From contig CAZXQU010000055.1 in the NCBI GenBank assembly GCA_964642545.1, forward strand, positions 1 through 19,222: a stretch of DNA of 19,222 bases, given 5' to 3'. Shown one piece after another: positions 7,070 to 14,441 of this stretch. Source of the stretch: QYOJ01 sp964642545 (GTDB taxonomy: Bacteria > Bacteroidota > Bacteroidia > Bacteroidales > FEN-979). The notes beneath the pieces are model-generated. The model worked only from the letters and a program-made list of their open reading frames with translations, was not told where the DNA came from and ran no database searches. The translations under genes were made by a program, and so were the position numbers. Within the stretch, counting starts at the first letter, position 1, and each line of letters starts with the position of its first letter.

Positions 7070-7810
7070 TCATGCATTAATACGCTTGTATTTGCAGACC
7101 ATGCTTTTAAGCCTAAGCTTAATCACTCCCAGGATGGCCTCTTTGAAAATTCCTTTACTCATTTTAGATGTCCCAAGGGTTCTGTCAGTAAAGATGATCG
7201 GGATCTCAATGATATTGAATCCCAGCTTCCAGGCAGTAAATTTCATCTCAATCTGAAACGCATACCCCATAAGCCTGATCTTGTCGAGGTTGATGGCCTT
7301 AAGTACTTCACTCCGGTAGCATTTAAATCCCGCAGTGGTGTCGCGCACCTTCATCCGTGTGACCAGCCGAACGTAGCTGGATGCATAATAGGACATCAGT
7401 ACACGTCCGATAGGCCAGTTCACAACATTTACACCTGTGATGTAACGCGATCCGATGACCAGATCGCCCCCGTTGTTCTTTGCTGTATCGTATAGCCTTA
7501 ACAGGTCTTCGGGATTATGGGAAAAGTCGGCATCCATCTCAAAGATGAAGTCATATCCGTTCTTCAAAGCCCATTTGAACCCGTGGATATAAGCAGTTCC
7601 AAGCCCCAGTTTTCCCTTTCGCTCCTCAATAAAGAGACGACCGGAAAACTCTTGCATCAGGGTTTTAACAATCCCTGCGGTTCCGTCAGGAGAATTATCT
7701 TCAACGATCAGAATACTAAACTCCTTCTCCAGAGAGAAAACTTTCCGGAGGATTTGTTCAATATTCTCCTTTTCGTTGTATGTTGGAATGATAACTAAAC
7801 TGTCCGACAC
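7070..7810 (-). CDS. GT2 polyprenyl-phosphate glycosyltransferase (DPM1-like)
   Basis: 246 aa and soluble or peripheral, lacking the C-terminal membrane domains of GtrB- or DPM3-fused forms. GT-A motifs: IIPTYNEKENI (7-17), VEDNSPDGT (36-44), RKGKLGLGTAY (64-74), the DxD-type metal site EMDADFSHNP (91-100), GSRY (about 123) and the acceptor-side TLGTSKMS (about 205). The family transfers mannose, or occasionally another hexose, from a nucleotide sugar to polyprenyl phosphate at the cytoplasmic membrane face, making donors for GT-C enzymes such as the one at 1371-3194. The start is GTG at 7810: it precedes the first strand by three residues, and an in-frame stop lies about 18 bp upstream with no ATG between. 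The TGA stop is one base before pyrC. Confidence 0.93.
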   Translation of the reverse strand: MSDSLVIIPTYNEKENIEQILRKVFSLEKEFSILIVEDNSPDGTAGIVKTLMQEFSGRLFIEERKGKLGLGTAYIHGFKWALKNGYDFIFEMDADFSHNPEDLLRLYDTAKNNGGDLVIGSRYITGVNVVNWPIGRVLMSYYASSYVRLVTRMKVRDTTAGFKCYRSEVLKAINLDKIRLMGYAFQIEMKFTAWKLGFNIIEIPIIFTDRTLGTSKMSKGIFKEAILGVIKLRLKSMVCKYKRINA

Positions 7811-7861
7811 GGGGTTCTGTTTTACCTGTTAAGTATTTCTATAAACGCAGAGGGACTCTCT

Positions 7862-7895
7862 CTATTGTCTTGACTATTGCTTTGCTATTCTGATA
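7862..7895. repeat. Imperfect 11-12-bp tandem repeat at the end of the PLD gene
   Basis: CTATTGTCTTGA, CTATTGCTTTG and CTATTCTGATA follow one another; the last overlaps the stop codon of the PLD gene (TAG, read from CTA at 7885). Copies are imperfect and few, so chance is possible. It resembles the octamer array after the TonB-receptor stop codon in repeating CTATT and starting at a stop codon. Confidence 0.4.
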
Positions 7896-10338
7896 CGACG
7901 ATTTTTCGAATGATGGAACTTTGGCTCGATCTTATTCGCAGAAGGTAAAGTCCGGCAGGAATCCCATGATGGTCGAAATATATCGTGTTCTCACCAGCCG
8001 TAGTTGTACGCTTAAAAGAATGAACGGTTCGACCATCGTATGAGGTTAACACGAACGAAACAACTCCTTGTTGGTGCGATTGGAATGAGAGCGTAAATTG
8101 TCCATCAGAAGGATTCGGGAATACCTTCACCTGGCTGATACTTTCCTGCTCTTCAGGAATTGCCGAGCAATCCTTGAAGGTGATATAGACAGTATCCCAT
8201 TGGTACCCATATTCATCACTCACTCTGCACCAAACCATCTTTGTCCCAAGACCAACTCCCGACGAATCGATGGTAGCGGTTTGTCCAAGGTCGCCGGTGG
8301 ACCAGTTATATGTTGCAAAATTTCCGGCATCCAGGATGACCTCAATCCCGGCACATACCTCCTGGTCGGGGCCAAGGTTCAGGATCATCTGCTGATTTAC
8401 CGGGATCCCGTTCTTGTATCGTTCGGTAAACTCCTGATAATAGAGGTTCACAATACCGGCATCATGGATTACAATGGTGTTTTCATCATTCTTCTGGTCG
8501 GCGCTGCTGCTCCAGTTATGCGAACCTGTAAGGATAAAGGGATCGGCTGACCCGTTAGACTGGTCGACAATCATTGCCTTACTATGCAATGTCCCTGGTT
8601 CACCGAACTCCCTGAATTTATTGCCAAGGGCGTTTTTGAGTGTCTCCACAACCGCAACTCCACTTGTACTTTCGTTGTCGATCACAACGCGGGTATTGAT
8701 GCCGATATTGGCTCGCGCTGCCAATGCATCTCCGATATCCGTCCGGGTGATCAGCATTGTAAAAACCTCGATGTCGTTGTTCGATTTATTGATGTGGCCG
8801 ATTATCACACTGTTAACTCCATCTGATGGACTAAAATAGACCTCCACCCGTTTTCCACCGACGATAACCTCATGGGGAGTATTATCGGTTTTATCAATGC
8901 CGAATCTTGCTTTTGCCGGATCCGGGGTTGCTGTAGTGGAACCCCACATCTCTTCAAATTCCAGCATATAAACCTTCGCCAGACTCATATCCTGGATGAA
9001 GAGCATGTTGTTATCATCGGTGTTGATGTTCCAGTCGGTCCAATTGCAGGAGCCGGTCCAAACGATGGGGTCATTCGGATTAACTGATTTCCCATCGATG
9101 ATCATGAATTTATCGTGCATGATTCCATCACCAGCCGGACGGGCAATTTTCTTGATCCCACCTGTAAGTTCAGGGATTCCGCTATTACCGGTAGATCCGT
9201 CGGTTACCACACGTACAGTCACTCCCCGTGCATAAGCTGCATTCAATGCCGTGGCAATGTTGGAGATACCCTCAATGGTAAAATTGTAAATGGCTACATC
9301 GATGGTATATTTTGCCCGGTTGATATATTGAATTATCGTATCATCGGCCAAGGCATCCAGAAAGATGGCATCGACGCCGGTAGAGACTGAATGGTCAACC
9401 GATGCCGTAAAATAGATCTTGAAGTCGCCGGTTGATACTGATTCGGTGATGAAGGGTCTTGCCGGACCGAAAGCCGTATCCTGACCCGCAACGCTGAATA
9501 CCTTCACATAGAGAAGGTCGGAAGGTGCCAATGAGGCAAGGTCCAAACTGTGGATTGTTCCGATCCCTGGTGTCGAAACATGACCGAGTTCCAGTTCCTG
9601 CGTGAAACCATAATAGAGCTCTGTAGTTCCGTCAATATCGGTCTCCCAGCTCAGGACAAAATCCGTTATGGTGATATTCGACTGTGTGACAGGAGAAATG
9701 ATGTGTATGGAGCTTCCCGATAGGATATCCTGAGTATCACGAAGAAGGAGCTGGTATCCGGACGAGGAGCTGGTATAGGAAAACTGGGAGCAGATGCCAA
9801 CGAGGTCAACTTCGCCGGAAGGGATGATCTCCCCAACCAATGAGGAGCTGTTATTGATCCTGATTTGAGCCGACTCCCCTCCAGCGGTAATTGTGTAGTT
9901 TGTATTTCCAGTGAAAGTACTGCCGGCGTTGGAAAAGAGCACTCCGTTCATTCTTACAATTTCCGCTTCATAGGATTCACTCATCTGGTTCGGCGTAATC
10001 ACCTGGGGTGTGGGCAACGGTTTATTGACAGCCAGCACCGTGAATGAATTCACCGGGTCAATTTCCAGCAAATAGTTGTAGTTTTTCAATACCCCGGTCA
10101 CCTCCACAGAATCGCCTCGTTCCACACCACTCATTGAAAAGCTGTAAGCCGCTATTCCGGCGGTGACATCCTGAAGGTAGCGGATTCCACCCAGCTCGGC
10201 TCCGTTGGTCACAACACCTTTTACCGTCACCGTCGTTCCAAGTGGCAGCGCCCGCGCCTCAGCAATCGTATTCTGTGCAAATCCTGTCTGCAGCGAAAGC
10301 AATACCGCTCCCAAAAAAATCAACATCCTTTTAATCAT
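7885..10338 (-). CDS. T9SS-exported OB-fold / double phospholipase-D domain protein
   Basis: 817 aa, multidomain, predicted extracellular. Signal peptide (1-21, ending GFAQ). Two OB-like beta-barrels (about 23-105 and 110-210; VTVKGVVTNG, RGDSVEVTGVLKNY, EAEIVRMNGV). A fibronectin-III-like segment (about 212-300). Two PLD catalytic domains with HDKFMIID (about 407) and HSKAMIVD (about 585), each followed by the family GSxNW motif (GSCNWTDWN, GSHNWSSS). Then an Ig/PKD-like domain with two cysteines (about 655-730) and a type A T9SS sorting domain (FPNPSDGQF to IIRKIVVSE). Both HxKx4D halves are intact, so a complete active site is expected. PLD enzymes cleave phosphodiesters of phospholipids or nucleic acid; the OB folds favour nucleic acid. 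It follows the TonB receptor by 97 bp with no visible -7 element. Confidence 0.92.
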   Translation of the reverse strand: MIKRMLIFLGAVLLSLQTGFAQNTIAEARALPLGTTVTVKGVVTNGAELGGIRYLQDVTAGIAAYSFSMSGVERGDSVEVTGVLKNYNYLLEIDPVNSFTVLAVNKPLPTPQVITPNQMSESYEAEIVRMNGVLFSNAGSTFTGNTNYTITAGGESAQIRINNSSSLVGEIIPSGEVDLVGICSQFSYTSSSSGYQLLLRDTQDILSGSSIHIISPVTQSNITITDFVLSWETDIDGTTELYYGFTQELELGHVSTPGIGTIHSLDLASLAPSDLLYVKVFSVAGQDTAFGPARPFITESVSTGDFKIYFTASVDHSVSTGVDAIFLDALADDTIIQYINRAKYTIDVAIYNFTIEGISNIATALNAAYARGVTVRVVTDGSTGNSGIPELTGGIKKIARPAGDGIMHDKFMIIDGKSVNPNDPIVWTGSCNWTDWNINTDDNNMLFIQDMSLAKVYMLEFEEMWGSTTATPDPAKARFGIDKTDNTPHEVIVGGKRVEVYFSPSDGVNSVIIGHINKSNNDIEVFTMLITRTDIGDALAARANIGINTRVVIDNESTSGVAVVETLKNALGNKFREFGEPGTLHSKAMIVDQSNGSADPFILTGSHNWSSSADQKNDENTIVIHDAGIVNLYYQEFTERYKNGIPVNQQMILNLGPDQEVCAGIEVILDAGNFATYNWSTGDLGQTATIDSSGVGLGTKMVWCRVSDEYGYQWDTVYITFKDCSAIPEEQESISQVKVFPNPSDGQFTLSFQSHQQGVVSFVLTSYDGRTVHSFKRTTTAGENTIYFDHHGIPAGLYLLRIRSSQSSIIRKIVVSE

Positions 10339-10395
10339 TTTCTGTTTTCTATCTTAGTATGACTAATAATTCTATTTGTTAGTTGCATCCAGTTG

Positions 10396-10437
10396 TATTT
10401 TCGCTATTTCGCTATCTCACTATTTCGCTATTTTTTT
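10396..10437. repeat. Octamer tandem repeat (TATTTCGC) abutting the TonB-receptor stop
   Basis: The plus strand reads TATTTTCGC, TATTTCGC, TATCTCAC, TATTTCGC, then TA followed by a run of T that reaches the stop codon. On the coding strand this is TAA, an A-run, then GCGAAATA-type units. It occupies nearly half of the 97-bp gap between the receptor and the PLD gene. The 10-mer TATTTTCGCT also occurs at 1342-1351. There is no stable hairpin, so I do not call it a terminator. Confidence 0.75.
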
Positions 10438-13312
10438 AATAGCTAATTGTGATCGAAAAATTAAACCTTCTCCCCTGCCCGAAGAAAACTCCTGCCGAAG
10501 CGGCATCAAAGTCTTTCTTACTGGTAGCATAGGAATCGTTGTTTTGTGCATCGGAAATGTATTTCTGGTCAAGCAGGTTCAACAAGGTACATCTCAAGTC
10601 CAATTTAAAATTCTTGAAAATAAACCGATAGCCTGCATTCATGTCAACCAGGTAATATATCGGCAATTGCCATGAATCCTTTGGTTTGCCTTTATCATCC
10701 AGGTAGTTAGGATTGTAATCGGGGCTCAGGGTCACCGGATCCATGTTTGAATAGTTTTTGGCAAAGAGGGTAAATGAACCCGAAACGTATAGGCGTTTGA
10801 TGATCTCCCACCTCAAACTCTCCATCAGTTGAAATTGCGCTGCATCGCCAACATGTACACCCTTTGCATTGAAGTAAAACTTTTTAATTAGGGTGTTGGC
10901 TTCACTATAGATGTAGGCTGTATCGGCCGATGTCCATCGCCAGTCGCCCAGGGAGATCACCTGATCCCACTGCAACGAGGGGATAATCTTCCATCCAAAC
11001 TGCACTTCAATCCCCATATGGAAAGCATCTATACCATTGATATTCACCGGATAAGAATCCTCCTCGAACGTAGCGTAAATTGGGCTATCCAGCGGTTTGT
11101 TCTTCCAGTTGGTGAGGTAGCCATTGACGTTCAGTCCAATCCGCTTCGAGTAATAACTATATCCCAGCTCAAATGCCTGAACGATTTCGTTGCGGATATC
11201 AAGAAACTCCTTATTATCTGTATCAAACACATTATTAAACCGGGGAGCACGGGAAAGGTAGCCGAGGTTTATATAAACGTTGTTCCGCTCATCAATGTTG
11301 TAATTGACTCCACCCTTAACGGTAAATCCGGGAAAAATCCGCCAGGGAGTCTGTGTATACCTGGCTTCCGGAGAATTTATGTCATAGCCTGTAGCATCAA
11401 CGATGTAAAGGGTGTCACGTACAGATCCAACCCGTTTCACAACAAATGTTGTATCATTTGACTGATACTGGGTATCGCCACTTCCCATTGAATAAATCAG
11501 GTTTTGGGTGCCATTGTAATAAAACATATCGCCGTATCCAACAACCTCGGTATAACTGATATTATCAACGGTAATATCCTTTCTCCTGAAATAATCAACC
11601 CGCTGATAGGCCGATAGCGCCGTAGTGAGGTTCAGGAAGGCGGTCCAGTTTTCCCGCTTGAATTCTGCCTGCACAAACAAACCGCCCCATCGAACTTTGC
11701 TGTCGTTGTTGTACAGAATCTTATCCCCTTCATAGAGCTTTTGATTCCAGATTCTATTTTTATTGGAATTGTCGAGGAAAAACGAACCTCCGAGCAGATC
11801 ATACACCTCCCTGAAGTGCTCTCCGCGATAGGTCCGCAAGTCAATACCTCCGGAGAGCGACCATTCTCCGGTAATCTCCCAATTAAATGTGGAAAGCAAT
11901 CCAAACCAGTAATGGTCATTCCGGCTGCTGCGAAGGATCGCACTAGACCTCCCTGTTGTATCTTGCATGTTGTAATTGTAGTAACTCTGAAACATGACCT
12001 GACCAGTAACCGGATCGAGGGGAGGTGTCGAACTTCCCGGAGAGCCGAATTTATCGGATGTCGCTGTACCGGTACCTCCACCCTGGCCAAATGAAGCATA
12101 CAGAATGTTTGACAAATAGAGCTTGTCATGAATACGCCAGAAATCGCGTAAGCTAAGCTGTGGTTTGAAATAGTAGTTCATCGCCTGCGACAGCTTTTCT
12201 GGTTCATCCTGGTATAAGACTTCCCCATTAGAACCATATTCCCAGCGGTTCAGATACCCCCAGTTCGGATTATACCTGATGCCGAAAGAGGGGCTCAACC
12301 CGGCAGTATCAACACCCAGTTTTGCGGCATAGCTCTTGTCAAATGTGGCAATTGTCTTCTTATATGACCGCTGCGCATGTTCCTGGGGGGCTCCCATGGC
12401 AGAAAATGTGATGAGATGGTTTCCCAGTTTTTTATCCACGCGGAGGTAGAAAAACCACCCTTTTGTCCAGGTATTATCCACCCAGCCCTTCCCCTGCTTA
12501 TAGGATCCGGAGAGTGTCACTCCCCACCCGTGTTTCATCTGTCCGGTATTAACACCCAAGGTCGTTCTCAAAAATCCATCACTCCCCACCTCCTGTTTGA
12601 TACTCCCTCCCAGCTTCGTTTCAATGCCCTGGGTAAGGATATTCATCGTTCCGCCTACAGAGGGTAGTGCCAATTTGGAGGCCCCTAACCCTCGTTGTAC
12701 CTGGATACTCCTGGTCACGGCATCCAATCCGAACCAGTTTGACCAGTAAACCCATCCGTTCTCCATGTCGTTGACCGGAATCCCATCGATCATTACAGCG
12801 AGGTTACGTTGACTAAATCCTCGGATGTTGATCCGGGCATCCCCATCACCACCACCCTGCTGGGTAGCATACGCCCCGGGAGTTTTGTTCAGGATCATCG
12901 GAATATCCTGTGAAGCAAGCTCTTCCTGAATCTCTTTCGGTTTAATCGTAGAAAAGGCCACCGGTGTTTCACGTGTCAGAGCTACATCTGCAACGACCTC
13001 CACTTCAGTGAGAGTCATGGTTTTCAGTTTGAAGTCGAGGGTAAATGTTTTGGTGGAGGTGGCAACCGTTTGTTGCTGTTCCATATAGCCAACGTAGGAG
13101 GCTCTGATGGTATACGTTCCTGCCGGAACTTTCAGTTCGAACTGACCATCCAGGTCAGAAACCCCACCCTTGCCCTCCCCATAAAGAATGGTCGCCCCAA
13201 TCAGGGTCTCACCCGTATTGGCATCTGTAACAGTTCCTTTGATTGTGAAGAGCTGCGCGTGGAGGAGTGCAGGAAAGAGGAGGGCGATAATGATAACTGA
13301 TAAAATCCTCAT
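10436..13312 (-). CDS. TonB-dependent outer-membrane receptor
   Basis: 958 aa. Signal peptide (1-19, LLHAQ). Carboxypeptidase-regulatory-like beta-sandwich (about 22-97; IKGTVTDANTGETLIGATI, GVSDLDGQFELKVPAGTYTIRA), as in SusC-type and related receptors. Plug domain (about 110-230; INIRGFSQRNLAVMIDGIPVNDM, VQRGLGASKLALPSVGGTMNI). Then a 22-strand-type barrel ending in the terminal aromatic strand RRFNFSITISY, typical of BAM substrates. It imports a ligand across the outer membrane using TonB/ExbBD energy. No SusD lipoprotein is adjacent, so it is not a standard polysaccharide locus. It starts 19 bp after the lamin-tail gene and is followed by the PLD gene, placing it between two T9SS-exported proteins. 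I see no ligand-specific signature. Confidence 0.96.
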   Translation of the reverse strand: MRILSVIIIALLFPALLHAQLFTIKGTVTDANTGETLIGATILYGEGKGGVSDLDGQFELKVPAGTYTIRASYVGYMEQQQTVATSTKTFTLDFKLKTMTLTEVEVVADVALTRETPVAFSTIKPKEIQEELASQDIPMILNKTPGAYATQQGGGDGDARINIRGFSQRNLAVMIDGIPVNDMENGWVYWSNWFGLDAVTRSIQVQRGLGASKLALPSVGGTMNILTQGIETKLGGSIKQEVGSDGFLRTTLGVNTGQMKHGWGVTLSGSYKQGKGWVDNTWTKGWFFYLRVDKKLGNHLITFSAMGAPQEHAQRSYKKTIATFDKSYAAKLGVDTAGLSPSFGIRYNPNWGYLNRWEYGSNGEVLYQDEPEKLSQAMNYYFKPQLSLRDFWRIHDKLYLSNILYASFGQGGGTGTATSDKFGSPGSSTPPLDPVTGQVMFQSYYNYNMQDTTGRSSAILRSSRNDHYWFGLLSTFNWEITGEWSLSGGIDLRTYRGEHFREVYDLLGGSFFLDNSNKNRIWNQKLYEGDKILYNNDSKVRWGGLFVQAEFKRENWTAFLNLTTALSAYQRVDYFRRKDITVDNISYTEVVGYGDMFYYNGTQNLIYSMGSGDTQYQSNDTTFVVKRVGSVRDTLYIVDATGYDINSPEARYTQTPWRIFPGFTVKGGVNYNIDERNNVYINLGYLSRAPRFNNVFDTDNKEFLDIRNEIVQAFELGYSYYSKRIGLNVNGYLTNWKNKPLDSPIYATFEEDSYPVNINGIDAFHMGIEVQFGWKIIPSLQWDQVISLGDWRWTSADTAYIYSEANTLIKKFYFNAKGVHVGDAAQFQLMESLRWEIIKRLYVSGSFTLFAKNYSNMDPVTLSPDYNPNYLDDKGKPKDSWQLPIYYLVDMNAGYRFIFKNFKLDLRCTLLNLLDQKYISDAQNNDSYATSKKDFDAASAGVFFGQGRRFNFSITISY

Positions 13313-13331
13313 ACCATACCATCCCCTACCC

Positions 13332-14348
13332 TTAACGGACCACCATTTTCTGCGCGGATATCCTGTTATTTCTTGTTTTCACCTGAACCATGAGAACACT
13401 GTTCCGCATGCTTGACGGGATATCAAGGATTGCTTCGCGCGTATTGGCGAGCATATTCATCACGAATATGCGCTCTCCCAACATATTGAAAACCTCGATA
13501 GATTCGATCTGTTCATGTGCCCTGATAGTGGTTTGATTGCCTGTAACAGGGTTAGGGAAAATCTGAAGCAGATTTGAATTTTTCCGGTCATTGATGCTCA
13601 ATGCTTTGCAATCACAGGTGTGTACTCCAAGGCTGTCGAAGAAGTTAGCCGGCATCGAGTCATACTCTACAAACGCATTGAAGCTATCGGGGTAACCGCC
13701 GGTTATCGTATTCCCATAGGTATTCATGGTAGCTCTGTTGATGCCGTGCTTGATCGTTGATTTTCGTAAGAGGCTTTGGTTCTGTGTAAGGTAAGCGCCT
13801 TCTCCTCTCCAGTAGGGAGGGGTATCAGTCCAGGCACCTGCGGGTGATGTTGTTCCCTGCCAGTTCAGTGGCCGCACCCCAATCTCTCCGAAGATATCGA
13901 TGTCGACCCAGCTCCCACTAATCAATTTTTGTAATGAGATCGCATCGTCTCCATTCCAGAAAACAACCCGACATCCCTGGGTTCCTGCATTATAATCTGC
14001 TGGAGCGAGGTAATCTGCTTTAGCCCTCAACCCGGCCCATACCATTGTATCCTGTCCCGGGAAGTTGGTATCCTGGATGATAACTAACGCCTGGTAAGGC
14101 TGAATATCTCCAGTCAAAGGTAATACATACAGAATGTCCTGATCGGCGATGGTAGATCCGTTTGACCACCGGATAAGCCGGTACGTATCTGTAAATGTGA
14201 TCACATTTGGCGTTGGGTTGTATATTTCAACTGCTTTATTGTTATTCCATCCCTCCAGATACTCTGAAATAAAGAGGTCCGAACAATCCTGGGCCGAAAC
14301 GAAACCGGCCATGGATAAAGCAATAATTAAGAGGTACAATTTCTTCAT
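13332..14348 (-). CDS. Lamin-tail-domain T9SS-exported protein
   Basis: 338 aa. Signal peptide (1-19, GFVSAQ). A lamin-tail (LTD) Ig-like domain occupies most of residues 22-240, starting with LFISEYLEGWNNNKAVEIYNPT and continuing through IIQDTNFPG, VVFWNGDDAISL and WVDIDIFGEIG. A type A T9SS sorting domain follows (about 262-338; IFPNPVTGNQTTI, IEVFNMLGERIF, ISAQKMVVR). No enzyme motif is visible. LTD domains occur in bacterial extracellular nucleases of the ExeM type, together with OB-fold and EEP domains; here LTD, OB-fold and EEP-type modules lie on separate proteins in one neighbourhood. The protein may be a surface adaptor that binds substrate or docks other exported proteins. It is the likely first gene of the unit with the receptor and PLD gene, having a -7 element 36 bp upstream. 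Confidence 0.9.
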   Translation of the reverse strand: MKKLYLLIIALSMAGFVSAQDCSDLFISEYLEGWNNNKAVEIYNPTPNVITFTDTYRLIRWSNGSTIADQDILYVLPLTGDIQPYQALVIIQDTNFPGQDTMVWAGLRAKADYLAPADYNAGTQGCRVVFWNGDDAISLQKLISGSWVDIDIFGEIGVRPLNWQGTTSPAGAWTDTPPYWRGEGAYLTQNQSLLRKSTIKHGINRATMNTYGNTITGGYPDSFNAFVEYDSMPANFFDSLGVHTCDCKALSINDRKNSNLLQIFPNPVTGNQTTIRAHEQIESIEVFNMLGERIFVMNMLANTREAILDIPSSMRNSVLMVQVKTRNNRISAQKMVVR

Positions 14349-14383
14349 GACATAGTAGATTTAATACAATGTTGGATGAATAA

Positions 14384-14391
14384 CAAAAGTA
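14384..14391 (-). promoter_or_regulatory. Bacteroidota -7 element (TACTTTTG)
   Basis: On the minus strand TACTTTTG exactly matches TAnnTTTG, 36-43 bp upstream of the ATG at 14348. The same octamer occurs upstream of the CNNM gene and at the right edge of the window. No convincing -33 TTTG is seen. It would start the lamin-tail / TonB receptor / PLD unit. Confidence 0.5.
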
Positions 14392-14441
14392 AGAAAAGTG
14401 TGAAGAGATGGAATTAACGAAATACCAATTGTTAGTAACTT

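Noticed and set aside
11018..11461. Plus-strand open frame of 147 codons inside the TonB receptor gene
   Set aside because: Antisense to barrel strands of an intact receptor; low-complexity composition, no domain.
10436..13312. Possible SusC of a SusCD polysaccharide locus
   Set aside because: No SusD-like lipoprotein or glycoside hydrolase lies on either side; neighbours are T9SS-exported lamin-tail and PLD proteins.
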